From the NCBI RefSeq assembly GCF_014218805.1, contig NZ_JACJUV010000001.1, positions 4,104,501 through 4,168,500 of the forward strand: 64,000 nt of DNA, written 5' to 3'. Positions 45,817 to 55,303 of this stretch are shown piece after piece. This DNA is from Teredinibacter franksiae (GTDB taxonomy: Bacteria > Pseudomonadota > Gammaproteobacteria > Pseudomonadales > Cellvibrionaceae). The position numbers and the translations under genes were made by a program. The notes under the pieces were generated by a model, which had not been told where the DNA came from, did no database searches, and saw only the letters and a list, made by a program, of their open reading frames with translations. The first letter of the stretch is position 1; each line of letters starts with the position of its first letter.

Positions 45817-46950
45817 ATGAAAACAGCAATTAAAAAAGTACGCGGTGTAACCCTTGTTGAACTGCTTGTGTCTATGGCGATAGGCAGTGTGATTTTGAGT
45901 GGTTGCGTGGTGGTTTACCTCGATCAACTACAAAGTTCCCGCAGGCTGACGGCCTATGCACACTTACAGGATTCTGGTCGGGTTGCGCTGGAAATTTTGG
46001 AGCAGGATTTACGTATGTCTGCGTTTACCGGTTGTTTTAGTAGTAATGAAGAAATGAATAATACTCTAGCTAACACGTTTCCAGCCTCTTTTCAGCCCGA
46101 AGTGGGTATACAGGGGTGGGAAGCGGCTGCCACTGGGCCCGGCCAAACCATTGTTAATGTTTTATCGACAACAGCTGTTGTTGAGTCAGATAACGGTAGT
46201 TGGGCAACAACGGGTGGCAATATCCTTGATCAAATCACAGTCATTCCGAATTCCGATATATTACGTATTTGGGGGGTAGGTGAAACCGATATGGTAGTGA
46301 ATTCTATCATTGCTGGAACACCCAATATTTTGACCGTAGATGACACTAATGAAGTTGATGACGATGCAATCCTGATGCTGAGCGATTGCCAAAGTGTTGA
46401 TATTGTTCAGGCATGTGATGTGACTGTTACGGGCACTCAAAAACGTATCTCCCTTGGTAATTCTTGCAGCCCGGGTAACAACAATAGTATCTCGTTGAAA
46501 TCAACCGCTGCGCAAACGCCCACTCTCACAACACTCCGCGGAACGGTTTATGTGGTCAGTAAGCATAACGATTTGGCGACTAACCCACCCTCACTGTTTC
46601 GAGCCGAACTGAATTCGACTGGCGCTGTTGTCGGAAATTTGGAGGAGGTGGTTGAGGGCGTTGAGAGCATGCAAATACTCTACGGAGAAAATCTTGACGA
46701 CGATAACTTCCGAAGTGCGGATACTTATGTTACCGCTGATAACGTTCAAGTCTGGGAGAATGTTGTGAGCGTACGCATTAGCCTGCTCATGCAGAGTGTT
46801 AACGACAATTTATCGCAAGGCGTGCTGCCCTATGTATTTAACGGTGTTACTTATAATGGCTTGGAGGGAAACCCTAGTGCCTCAGATAATCGGCTACGCC
46901 GAGTTTTTTCTCGCACTATATCGTTGCGCAACCGAACTCTAGGAAGTTAA
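45817..46950 (+). CDS. pilW: Minor pilin PilW, copy 2
   Basis: 377 residues. The leader KTAIKKVRG precedes VTLVELLVSMAIGSVILSGC with Glu5. DSGRVALEILEQDLRMSAFTGCF is the typical PilW core, and the C-terminus (RVFSRTISLRNRTLG) parallels that of copy 1 (KVFSTTIKLRNTDLG). It overlaps pilX by one base. Confidence 0.93.
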   Translation: MKTAIKKVRGVTLVELLVSMAIGSVILSGCVVVYLDQLQSSRRLTAYAHLQDSGRVALEILEQDLRMSAFTGCFSSNEEMNNTLANTFPASFQPEVGIQGWEAAATGPGQTIVNVLSTTAVVESDNGSWATTGGNILDQITVIPNSDILRIWGVGETDMVVNSIIAGTPNILTVDDTNEVDDDAILMLSDCQSVDIVQACDVTVTGTQKRISLGNSCSPGNNNSISLKSTAAQTPTLTTLRGTVYVVSKHNDLATNPPSLFRAELNSTGAVVGNLEEVVEGVESMQILYGENLDDDNFRSADTYVTADNVQVWENVVSVRISLLMQSVNDNLSQGVLPYVFNGVTYNGLEGNPSASDNRLRRVFSRTISLRNRTLGS

Positions 46951-47486
46951 TGATGAACTTTTTACCCACATACAAACAACAGCAGGGTGTAACACTTGCC
47001 GTAACATTGGTCTTTTTGTTTGTACTTCTGGTTGTCGGTGGTTCTGCCGTGCGTATTTCTCTTGTGGAAGAGAAAATGAGCGGTAATCAGCGGGATAAAC
47101 ACATTGCCTTTGAGGCTGCCGAGTCGGCGTTAGTCAGTGGTGAAGATTGGCTGGATTCTCTAGTGGAATACAGAACGCCCACAGCTCAGGGAGCTGATAG
47201 CATTTGGGCGTTAGGTACACCGGGAACGGATAAGTGGTGGCGAACGAATAATGTCACGTGGTGGGCTGGTAATACCGTTGGTATTGATGGGAACAGTCTT
47301 CAGCATGCGCCTCCACGTTACATTGTAGAAGAGCGCGCCTTTGTGCAAAAAGGAGAAAACCTCATTATTGGCGCTGGCGAAACCAAGCAGGGCAAGTATT
47401 ACTACCAGTTAACCTCCAGAGGGTATGGTGGTGGCGGGAATACGCGGGTGCATTTGCGCTCAACGTTTATTAAACGCTTCGATTAA
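46950..47486 (+). CDS. pilX: Minor pilin PilX, copy 2 (intact)
   Basis: 178 residues, the same codon count as the broken copy 1. The leader ends QQQG|VTLAVTLVFLFVLLVVGGSA without Glu5, as in PilX. EEKMSGNQRDKHIAFEAAES is the family signature; copy 1 has its stop codon just before the equivalent of this AFEAAE part. The C-terminus (YYYQLTSRGYGGGG) is a PilX end. The overlap with the pilW stop suggests coupled translation. Confidence 0.93.
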   Translation: MMNFLPTYKQQQGVTLAVTLVFLFVLLVVGGSAVRISLVEEKMSGNQRDKHIAFEAAESALVSGEDWLDSLVEYRTPTAQGADSIWALGTPGTDKWWRTNNVTWWAGNTVGIDGNSLQHAPPRYIVEERAFVQKGENLIIGAGETKQGKYYYQLTSRGYGGGGNTRVHLRSTFIKRFD

Positions 47487-47533
47487 TCAGTTTGTATTTA
47501 GCGCTCACGAGTTTTTAGTGCGGAAGGTGTGTA

Positions 47534-50500
47534 ATGAAAAATGTATTTAAATTTTTGTCGAGAAAACTTGTCGTTGTTGTTTTGATGTTTTCAATGACCG
47601 GAGCCCAGGCAGCAGAGCTGAATCTTGCGGACGAACCCTTATTTTTGGGGATTAGCACAGATCCAAATGTGTTCTTTCAGATGGACGACTCTGGATCTAT
47701 GGATTGGGAGGTTATGACAAAACCCTATTACCTAGCATGTCAGTATGATCGTGATGCTGCGGGGGATAGCGGTAATTCGGATTGTAACGACTCTCAACAT
47801 ACCGATGGTCTTTGGAGTGTTTACAGCGGTACTAATGACCGCCGTGGCAGAGCTATTTGGTCCAACTTTGCCTATATTTATGATGAGTCGGATAACGCAT
47901 ACGATACCAACTGTACTGGCTGGATCAGTGATGTTCAGAGTTGTGGTATCGACGATGCTTTTAGCTACGATTGGCGGGGTGGTTCGTCAGATTTTAACGT
48001 TATTTATTTCGACCCAAGAACGAGTTATTCTGCGTGGGCTGGAACGAGTTTGCAGTCTGCAAGTTTTACTTCTGCGCGCAGTAACCCCCAGCCCGAAATT
48101 TCAGCGGTTGCGTCTCAGGTTGAGTCAAACTTACAAGTAGCGCGGCCTGTGCAGTCAGCGAAATCGGAGACAGACGGTTATGATGAAACCCGAAATTTGT
48201 CTGGTTTCGTTTATTACGTTTGGGTCGATTCTCACGGAATTGATACCACTTTAGCCAGCTACCCCCGCAGGGGTAGCAACATTAACAGGAAAGCGTTTGA
48301 CGATGGCGATGGGGTGGTGGACTATTGGGACAATTATTATAAATACACCGTGAATGAAAGTAGCGTCGACTGGCAGGAAATTAAATGGGTTCAGGATGTT
48401 GATACCGGCTCCATTACAGAGAATGTTGTTACCTCTGGTTCATTTAGTGGAGCCGCGACCGACCCGAATACCACGGTTGTGCCTGCGAGAACAGTTGCAG
48501 AAATTCAGCAAAATATTGCAAATTGGTACTCTTATGCTCGCCGCCGGTCCTTCGTGGTGAAGGGGGCTGTTGGTGCAGTTGTGAGTAGTTCACCAGGCTT
48601 CCGTTTTGGGCAAACACTTATTAATGATTCGAGTACTCTATTTGATGAGGTTCCACCTTCCACAGTAACGAAGTACAGTGGTTATAATCAGGTGCTTTTA
48701 AACGATTTATATAGCCATGAGTGGCGTCAGCGTGGTACGCCTTTGAGGAAAGGGCTGGACAAGGCCGGTTCATATTTTTCGGGGAATCTCAACGCTGAAT
48801 ATTCTATAGATGTAGCCGACCCTATAATTCAGAGCTGCCAACAGAATTTCACCGTTTTGTTTACCGACGGGTATTGGAATAACGATGCACCTTCGTGGAC
48901 TGGAGGTGATCATATTCAGACAGAGGGCGGGGTGGATACCTTGGTCTTAGATAAAGATGGAGATGGTCTCAGTATCACTGTAGCGGATGTGGCTCGGTTC
49001 TATTATGACAATGATCTCAGTGACCTAACTGATAACGTTGTGCCTAATATTGCTGATCCAGCGGAATATCAACATATGGTGACTTTTCCCGTGGCCTTCG
49101 GTGTTTCAGGTTCACTAGTAGACAGTGATGGCGACGGTTGGCCAAACCCGGTATTAGACGTTAATGATACTTGGGGAAATAGCCCCTTTGGCAATGATCA
49201 AGGTAAAATTGACGATCTTTGGCACGCGGCCTTTAATAGTGCTGGTGAGTATGTTTCTGCGCAAACGCCACAAGAAGTGGTTAGTAGTTTGACATCCGCT
49301 CTCAGTGAGATATCCAGTCGAGATGCGGCATCAGCTTCCGTTGCCACAAGTACCGGACAAATTTCTGCGGCTACAGCGGTCTATCAAGCTCAATTTAACA
49401 GTGGTGATTGGTCGGGTAGGCTTTTCTCATTCGCCTTGAGCGACGACGACAGCGTAGATGTGGAAAACCCAAACTGGCAGGCGGGAGCACTTCTTGATGG
49501 CCAAGATTTTGACTCTCAGAGAACCGTTATTACCAATAATGGCCGTCGTGGAGTAAAGTTTCGTTTTCCTTCGAGCTATTTGTCTCCAACCGTATCTGAA
49601 ATTTCGAGTGGCCAGCTTCCAGCATTACTTGCTGATTCTCCAAATGATTTAACCACTGCTGACACGTCTGAGATTACGGAAAACCAGGAGTATGGCCAGG
49701 CATTGGTGAACTATATTCGTGGAGACAGAAGTAATGAGGGTGTGTCTAATGGCGAGTTTCGCCCTCGCTCTTCTGTTTTAGGCGATATTGTCGACTCTAA
49801 TCCGAAATATGTTGCCAAGCCCAGCTTTTATTATCCTGACTCTTTGGAAACCGCGAGCTACGCAGCATTTCGTTCGACGTATCTAAATCGTACTCCTGTG
49901 GTGTATGTTGGCTCCAACGGTGGAATGTTGCATGGGTTTAACGCAGAAAATGGACAAGAGCTGATTTCTTACGTGCCTTCGGCGGTATTTAAAAACCTAC
50001 ACTTACTTACAAATCCAGCTTATAGCCACAAATTTTTTGTGAATGGCGCACCGACTATTGTTGATGCATTTTATTCCGGTAGTTGGCATACCGTCTTAGC
50101 CGGTGCCCTTGGTCAAGGTGGGCAGTCAATATTTGCTCTAGATGTTACCAATCCAGCGCAGTTTGATGAGAGTAATGCAGACTCCCTGTTCCTGTGGGAG
50201 TTTGACGACTCGGATGATGCGGATTTAGGCTACACGTTCAGTGAACCGTCAATTGCTAAAATGGAGGACGGCAGATGGGTGGCCATTTTCGGGAATGGTT
50301 ATAACAATACTGAAGCAGACGGTAATGCGAGCACTACCGGTCATGCGGTTCTCTATATAGTTGATGTTGGTACAGGTGCATTAATTAAGAAGATTGACAC
50401 AGGTGTAGGTTCGGTTGCAACGCCGAATGGATTGGCGACACCGGCTCTGGTGGATGTAAACAACGATTATGTTGTCGACTACGTTTACGCTGGAGACCTC

Positions 50501-51346
50501 TACGGGAATATGTGGAAGTTCGATGTCACTAGCTCTAACCCTGTAAGCTGGGATGTCGCATGGGTAAATGGCGCAGACAAAAAGCCATTGTTTACTGCTG
50601 CGAGCGGGCAGTCAATTACTACCCGCCCCTCTGTTGGTCTGCACCAGGAAGGGGATGGTGTTATGGTTTATTTTGGCACAGGAAAGTATATTGAGAAAAG
50701 TGACAATAATTCTGTTGGTGAGCCTGACCAAAGCTTCTATGGTATATGGGATAAACATGAATCTTCTGCCTCTGGATTACCTGTGTTGTCTAGCGAATTG
50801 CTTTTGCAAACTATAGATCACGAGTTTAGCGCGACCTTCTCTGGGAATGCATTCCGATTACGTGTTACAAGTGATAACGATCCGGACTGGTCTAGCCATG
50901 AAGGCTGGAAAATTGATTTAGTTAACAGGAATTTGTCACCAGTAGATAACAACGGTGAACGTCAGGTTTCTGATGCCATATTACGCAATGGTCGAATAAT
51001 CTTCCCTACGAACCTTCCCAGTGATACACCTTGTACTCCAGGGGGAACTAGCTGGTTAATGGAGCTGGATGCTGCTGATGGCAGCCGTTTAGATGAGGCT
51101 CCATTTGATTTGAATAATGATGGTATTTTCAGTGAATTAGATTACACCTATTCTGCGGATGGTATTCCTGATGTGCCAACGTCGGGAGTGCAGTCACAGG
51201 AAGGAATTATTACAACGCCGGGCATTCTGCGGGATGTTAACCGCGAGGTGAAGTATCTAAGTGGTTCTACTGGTGTTATTACAAACTTCTCAGAAAGTAC
51301 CGGTGCAGAGAATGTTGGTCGTCAATCTTGGCGTGAATTGGAGTAA
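47534..51346 (+). CDS. pilY1: PilY1-like pilus tip adhesin/assembly protein, copy 2 (with MIDAS)
   Basis: 1270 residues. A signal peptide ends at about 27 (GAQA|AELN). A von Willebrand A-like region has the MIDAS triad Asp51-Ser53-Ser55 (QMDDSGSMDW) and FTDGYWNND. The C-terminal beta-propeller begins around RPRSSVLGDIVDSNPKYVAK and has VVYVGSNGGMLHGFNAENG and the calcium site DVNNDYVVD. AAGGTGTGTA precedes the ATG. It is probably the functional tip protein of the host pilus and is followed by pilY2 and pilE. Confidence 0.94.
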   Translation: MKNVFKFLSRKLVVVVLMFSMTGAQAAELNLADEPLFLGISTDPNVFFQMDDSGSMDWEVMTKPYYLACQYDRDAAGDSGNSDCNDSQHTDGLWSVYSGTNDRRGRAIWSNFAYIYDESDNAYDTNCTGWISDVQSCGIDDAFSYDWRGGSSDFNVIYFDPRTSYSAWAGTSLQSASFTSARSNPQPEISAVASQVESNLQVARPVQSAKSETDGYDETRNLSGFVYYVWVDSHGIDTTLASYPRRGSNINRKAFDDGDGVVDYWDNYYKYTVNESSVDWQEIKWVQDVDTGSITENVVTSGSFSGAATDPNTTVVPARTVAEIQQNIANWYSYARRRSFVVKGAVGAVVSSSPGFRFGQTLINDSSTLFDEVPPSTVTKYSGYNQVLLNDLYSHEWRQRGTPLRKGLDKAGSYFSGNLNAEYSIDVADPIIQSCQQNFTVLFTDGYWNNDAPSWTGGDHIQTEGGVDTLVLDKDGDGLSITVADVARFYYDNDLSDLTDNVVPNIADPAEYQHMVTFPVAFGVSGSLVDSDGDGWPNPVLDVNDTWGNSPFGNDQGKIDDLWHAAFNSAGEYVSAQTPQEVVSSLTSALSEISSRDAASASVATSTGQISAATAVYQAQFNSGDWSGRLFSFALSDDDSVDVENPNWQAGALLDGQDFDSQRTVITNNGRRGVKFRFPSSYLSPTVSEISSGQLPALLADSPNDLTTADTSEITENQEYGQALVNYIRGDRSNEGVSNGEFRPRSSVLGDIVDSNPKYVAKPSFYYPDSLETASYAAFRSTYLNRTPVVYVGSNGGMLHGFNAENGQELISYVPSAVFKNLHLLTNPAYSHKFFVNGAPTIVDAFYSGSWHTVLAGALGQGGQSIFALDVTNPAQFDESNADSLFLWEFDDSDDADLGYTFSEPSIAKMEDGRWVAIFGNGYNNTEADGNASTTGHAVLYIVDVGTGALIKKIDTGVGSVATPNGLATPALVDVNNDYVVDYVYAGDLYGNMWKFDVTSSNPVSWDVAWVNGADKKPLFTAASGQSITTRPSVGLHQEGDGVMVYFGTGKYIEKSDNNSVGEPDQSFYGIWDKHESSASGLPVLSSELLLQTIDHEFSATFSGNAFRLRVTSDNDPDWSSHEGWKIDLVNRNLSPVDNNGERQVSDAILRNGRIIFPTNLPSDTPCTPGGTSWLMELDAADGSRLDEAPFDLNNDGIFSELDYTYSADGIPDVPTSGVQSQEGIITTPGILRDVNREVKYLSGSTGVITNFSESTGAENVGRQSWRELE

Positions 51347-51351
51347 AGGTT

Positions 51352-51657
51352 ATGAAGTTATTTTTTACTGTTTTGCTTTTGATAGTATCTGGGAGCGCTA
51401 TAGCCCAAGAGTTTTTCTCTGGGAAAGTTGATGATATTTATGTTGTTGGGCAAAGAATTGTCATCGATGGTGAAGAATATCGTTTTTCAGGAGATACGAA
51501 AATAATCGTATCTGGGAAGCTTATAAGTGTTTACGCCTTACGTGAAGGTCATCCGGTTGAGTATGCACTCGATTATCAAGCTACAGGGCAAAAAAAAATT
51601 AGAGCGATTAAGTTGCTTATTTCTGAGGAAGAAGCAGCGCAGTATCTCAATCATTAA
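51352..51657 (+). CDS. pilY2: PilY2-like small secreted protein
   Basis: 101 residues with a signal peptide (SGSAIA|QEFFSG). The remainder (KVDDIYVVGQRIVIDGEEYR) looks like a small beta-rich fold. The position between pilY1 and pilE is that of pilY2 in Pseudomonas aeruginosa, where it is needed for fimbrial biogenesis. Copy 1 has no equivalent between its pilY1 and pilE. Confidence 0.8.
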   Translation: MKLFFTVLLLIVSGSAIAQEFFSGKVDDIYVVGQRIVIDGEEYRFSGDTKIIVSGKLISVYALREGHPVEYALDYQATGQKKIRAIKLLISEEEAAQYLNH

Positions 51658-51666
51658 GGGGGTGAT

Positions 51667-52083
51667 ATGACAATAAATCAGAAGGGTTTTAATTTAATTG
51701 AGTTAATGATTGTGGTAGCTGTTGTCGGAATTTTGAGTGCTATCGCGATACCGGCCTATCGCGATAGCGCACTGAAAAGCCATCGGGCAGAAGGTTTAGA
51801 GTTATTGCTGCAGGTAGCACAAAATCAGGAAGTACTTTATTCACAAACTAATGCCTATTCCACTAATGCGGTGCCCTTTGCGCCGGTAGCCGCAACGACT
51901 ACAAGTGAGCACGGCTATTATGTAGTATCGGTTGCACAGGGCGCCTGTGGAAATGCTTCTTGTTTTATTGCTACCGCTACAGCGCAGGGAAGCCAGACCG
52001 ACGATGATGAATGCCTAACTATCACTATTGATAGCCTTGGCGGTCGTGGGTCCACTCCTCTTGGTGGTGAGTGTTGGCAATAG
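51667..52083 (+). CDS. pilE: Type IV pilin PilE, copy 2
   Basis: 138 residues. The leader MTINQKG precedes [20 protein letters not shown] with Glu5; GGGGG upstream supports the start. It ends with a disulfide loop ([13 protein letters not shown]... GECWQ). It closes the plus-strand operon; no T-tailed terminator is visible before the convergent CYTH gene. Confidence 0.94.
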   Translation: MTINQKGFNLIELMIVVAVVGILSAIAIPAYRDSALKSHRAEGLELLLQVAQNQEVLYSQTNAYSTNAVPFAPVAATTTSEHGYYVVSVAQGACGNASCFIATATAQGSQTDDDECLTITIDSLGGRGSTPLGGECWQ

Positions 52084-52104
52084 GCTTTTACCTTTTTACC
52101 TCAG

Positions 52105-52569
52105 CTAGTCGGGTTTGCCGAGTGTTGCCAGACAGGCGTTTTTAAAGCGCTTGTCTTCGGTGACCTCTTGGCTGCAATAGTGGGGGGGCGTAAATAGGCG
52201 AGCGGCATCGCGGCTTTCAAATTCCACTTCTAATACTGTTAAGCCAGTAAGTTTTCCTTCGTAGATATCCAACTCATACCGATACTGCTGAATGGTAAAT
52301 ACATAACGCCGCTTTTCGACGCGTTGGCCTTTTGTTAATGGCCACAACAAGCTAAATACAGCTTCACTGATAGGCTCTTCCGTTTCTTCTCGTTCAAGGC
52401 CACTTCCCTGCTTCCGTGTTAAGTAAAAGGCATCATCTCTTTTCCGCAGGCGTAATTCGCTGGTTTCGTTTAAAGATAAGTAGCCCTGAAACAAACGTTC
52501 GGGAGTTAGTGTTGCTAGTTCGTCACAGGGGAAGGACGGCACTAAAAATTTTCGCTCTATTTCCTTCAT
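52105..52569 (-). CDS. CYTH domain protein (triphosphate-tunnel metalloenzyme)
   Basis: 154 residues from the ATG at 52567-52569, chosen because the CYTH signature ExExK (EIERKF) follows at once. Other CYTH elements are SELRLRKRDDAFYLTRKQGSG, RVEKRRY and LEVEF. Such enzymes bind triphosphates in a tunnel and hydrolyse inorganic triphosphate, ThTP or make cAMP. It follows the CHAD gene on the same strand with an 86-base gap. Confidence 0.9.
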   Translation of the reverse strand: MKEIERKFLVPSFPCDELATLTPERLFQGYLSLNETSELRLRKRDDAFYLTRKQGSGLEREETEEPISEAVFSLLWPLTKGQRVEKRRYVFTIQQYRYELDIYEGKLTGLTVLEVEFESRDAARLFTPPHYCSQEVTEDKRFKNACLATLGKPD

Positions 52570-52655
52570 GTCTATGCTCTCTGCGGTGTAGGCCTTTTTT
52601 GTGGTGAGCCTAATGAAAATAGATGATTTCAAGTTGCTATTACTGGCTAATCTGT

Positions 52656-54170
52656 TTATGTAGCAAAAAGGTCGATGAATTTTTTGGCCGTATTGGCACT
52701 GCCAAATTTTGCAAACGCTGAGTATATTTTTGTTCTTTCATTGCGTTGTTTTTCGTCGAGTGCGCACAATAAGCAGTCTATAGCTGCCTGGGTATTTGAG
52801 TTGATGTTATCGTGCTTCTGTAATTGTTCAACGAGGAAAGTTTTTTGTACTGAGTAATCATTAAAATCCCCAAGAATGGTTTGTAGCGATTTTAGCGATT
52901 TTTTAAGCTGCTCAATGGGTTTTTCTTCGAATAGCTCGGTAAAAAACTCCATTAGATAGCGGAGTTTTTTGCATTCAATACGAAGTTTATGTATTTTTTC
53001 ATCGGGTGTGGTGTTGTTGACAGCTACACCCAATTCACATATGCGTTTATAGCGTTTAAGTAGTCGTTTCTTTGATAGTGTGACTATAGGCTTAACGGCT
53101 GCGGACCTCTGGTATGACGGGGGCTGTTGTAATAGCTTTTTTAGCTCGTTTACAGAGGTTGTGCAGCGATCAGATTGGAAAAAATCAATTACGGTGCTTA
53201 AGGCGGAAGCTCTTGCCGATTGGATATGGTCGAATAGGTAATTGAAGCCCTGAGTGTGGCAGGGTGGTAATAAATTTTGGTAGTGTGTTCGATTGAGTAT
53301 AAATACGTCTAGGTCTCTTAGCAGGTTCGTTGGCTTTGCTAATTGAGATAGCTGCGTTTTCAGCTGTTGGTGTGTTTCTATGGGCAGGCACTTTTTCATC
53401 AAATTTATGAGCGAGCGGGTCTTCCGTAGAGAAACTCGGTAGTGGTGTAAAAATTCGGTGTCTGTATCGGTAATTACCCCGCGTTCCTGTGCGATAGCCC
53501 GGTTAAACATGGCATTCGCCATCAATCGAACGGCGTCTTCGGCGGGCATCGATTCGCTCAAGCCGTAGGATGTAGTGGCAGCCGGCGAAGGTTTTAAACC
53601 CAGAGTGAGAAGTTGCTGTCGGTAGCCTACCGCTGGGTGGGACTGCAAGGCACTCTGGCCGAAAGTTTTTACTATGAGCGCTTCATGCGTGCCGGTGTTG
53701 TCGAACACGAGTAAATCAATGTAGGTAGAGCTTGGGATTTTTGCTTTTTTAGATGTGCTATTAACGGTGAGCTGTAATTGCGCAATAACCTTGTGCTTGC
53801 TTACTAGCTGGTAACGGGTTGTGTGTAGAGCTAGCTCGCCAATAGCTTGCAATGCCCGTAATTTGATCAGGCGCTTTAATGTATCGTGGGTACTGCCCTG
53901 GGGAGTCTCCCAGTAAAATTTTGGCGTAGCTGCGGTGGTGATGCTAGAGCAGTGGTCTTTGCTTGATGTCAGGGTGTAGATGTTTTTCTGTTCGTGAAAA
54001 AACAAATACTCGGCCTGCCACAGGTGCCAGTCGGCATCATCGAAAAAAGTGATGTACCGATTTTCTTCCGTCATTTTCACGAGTTGAAAATGCTGCCTTA
54101 GGCGGGCTTTAATTTCGCTCCAAGCTTCAGCTTGCGGGAGTAGCCAGTGTTTAGCTTCGGGTTCTATCAT
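52656..54170 (-). CDS. CHAD domain protein with a degenerate N-terminal region
   Basis: 504 residues. The C-terminal ~280 residues form a CHAD domain: conserved His-rich helices with EFLHHYRVSLRKTRSLINLM and KIHKLRIECKKLRYLMEFF, known polyphosphate-binding features. The N-terminal ~210 residues could be an eroded CYTH-like fold (IDLLVFDNTGTHEALIVKTFG) but lack ExExK. Upstream of a true CYTH gene, it suggests a split version of the CYTH-CHAD fusion YgiF. A polyphosphate or inorganic triphosphate role is inferred. Confidence 0.85.
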   Translation of the reverse strand: MIEPEAKHWLLPQAEAWSEIKARLRQHFQLVKMTEENRYITFFDDADWHLWQAEYLFFHEQKNIYTLTSSKDHCSSITTAATPKFYWETPQGSTHDTLKRLIKLRALQAIGELALHTTRYQLVSKHKVIAQLQLTVNSTSKKAKIPSSTYIDLLVFDNTGTHEALIVKTFGQSALQSHPAVGYRQQLLTLGLKPSPAATTSYGLSESMPAEDAVRLMANAMFNRAIAQERGVITDTDTEFLHHYRVSLRKTRSLINLMKKCLPIETHQQLKTQLSQLAKPTNLLRDLDVFILNRTHYQNLLPPCHTQGFNYLFDHIQSARASALSTVIDFFQSDRCTTSVNELKKLLQQPPSYQRSAAVKPIVTLSKKRLLKRYKRICELGVAVNNTTPDEKIHKLRIECKKLRYLMEFFTELFEEKPIEQLKKSLKSLQTILGDFNDYSVQKTFLVEQLQKHDNINSNTQAAIDCLLCALDEKQRNERTKIYSAFAKFGSANTAKKFIDLFAT

Positions 54171-54426
54171 TTGTGTGCACTATGCCTGTAGCTTGGTCTA
54201 TAGCGGTTTACCTATCGCAGCCTCGTTATAGGGCTTTGCATGGGGAGTAACGACGACGCCAATCATATTAGCCTTTGATGTTAAGGTGGCCGAAATTCAC
54301 GGTCAATGATTCGATGTTGATGCTTTTCCTCTGTGCCATCAACGATTAAACTGGCGCCTTTGATATGCTAGTGATGGCATTATGCGTAAGCAGCGGCCAC
54401 TAATTACACTATACAGGGCGTAGGCG

Positions 54427-55299
54427 ATGAGAAAAGTAGATGTTGCGTATAAAACACAGGCGAATCTGGGGGAGTGCCCACGCTGGGATGAGCGTGAACA
54501 GGTACTTTACTGGGTGGACATCAATGCTTTTCAGCTGCATCGTTTTGACCCAAAGGCCGGTGCCGATGAATGGTTACAGTTTGATGAAGAGATTGGCTGC
54601 TTTAGTTTGCGGCCAGAAGATAAAGGGTTTATCGTCGGAATGCGCTCGGGGTTTTATCTTGTCAACGGCTGGTCGTCAGAGCTTCACCCCATTGCCGATC
54701 CTGAGGTCGGTCTGACGACAAACCGATTTAATGATGGTCGCTGTGATGCGGCCGGGCGGTTTATTGCCGGGTCTGTTTACCCGCCTAAGGATCGTGATGG
54801 TGCAAACCTTTGGAGCCTAGATACTGATGAGAGCGTGAGTCTCTTGCTGGAAGGGCTGCTAACATCCAATGGTGCAGCCTTTAGCCCAGACAATCGCTTC
54901 TTTTACCATTCCGATACACCTAAGCATGCAATTTGGCGCTATGAGTACGATTTGGCAACCGGCAAGCTGAGTAATCGAGAGCTGTTTCACCAGTTCGAAT
55001 TTGGTGATGGGCGGCCAGACGGCGCTGCTGTAGATACCGAAGGTTTTTACTGGACGGCGTTGTATGAAGGTGGGCGTATTGCACGATTGAGCCCAGCAGG
55101 CGAAATTGTCGAAGAAATAGCCGTGCCAGCAAAATGCCCGACTATGGTAGCTTTTGGTGATGACGATTTGAAAACCCTTTATATCACCACCGTAGGCAAC
55201 CGCCCAGAAGACGAGCTAGAGCAGTACCCGGATTCCGGTTCGCTGTTTAAAGTACGCGTGGATGTGCCGGGCATGATCGAGCATCGATTTGTGCGTTGA
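54427..55299 (+). CDS. SMP-30/gluconolactonase family protein
   Basis: 290 residues. The beta-propeller family motifs are present: LGECPRWDEREQVLYWVDI with a metal-binding Glu, NRFNDGRCDAAGRF with the conserved Asn, GLLTSNGAAFSPDNRFFYHSD and GRPDGAAVDTEGFYWTALY with the catalytic Asp. It hydrolyses a sugar lactone, probably in aldonate metabolism. It converges on the glucosylglycerate operon; a shared function is possible but not shown. Confidence 0.92.
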   Translation: MRKVDVAYKTQANLGECPRWDEREQVLYWVDINAFQLHRFDPKAGADEWLQFDEEIGCFSLRPEDKGFIVGMRSGFYLVNGWSSELHPIADPEVGLTTNRFNDGRCDAAGRFIAGSVYPPKDRDGANLWSLDTDESVSLLLEGLLTSNGAAFSPDNRFFYHSDTPKHAIWRYEYDLATGKLSNRELFHQFEFGDGRPDGAAVDTEGFYWTALYEGGRIARLSPAGEIVEEIAVPAKCPTMVAFGDDDLKTLYITTVGNRPEDELEQYPDSGSLFKVRVDVPGMIEHRFVR

Positions 55300-55303
55300 G
55301 TCC

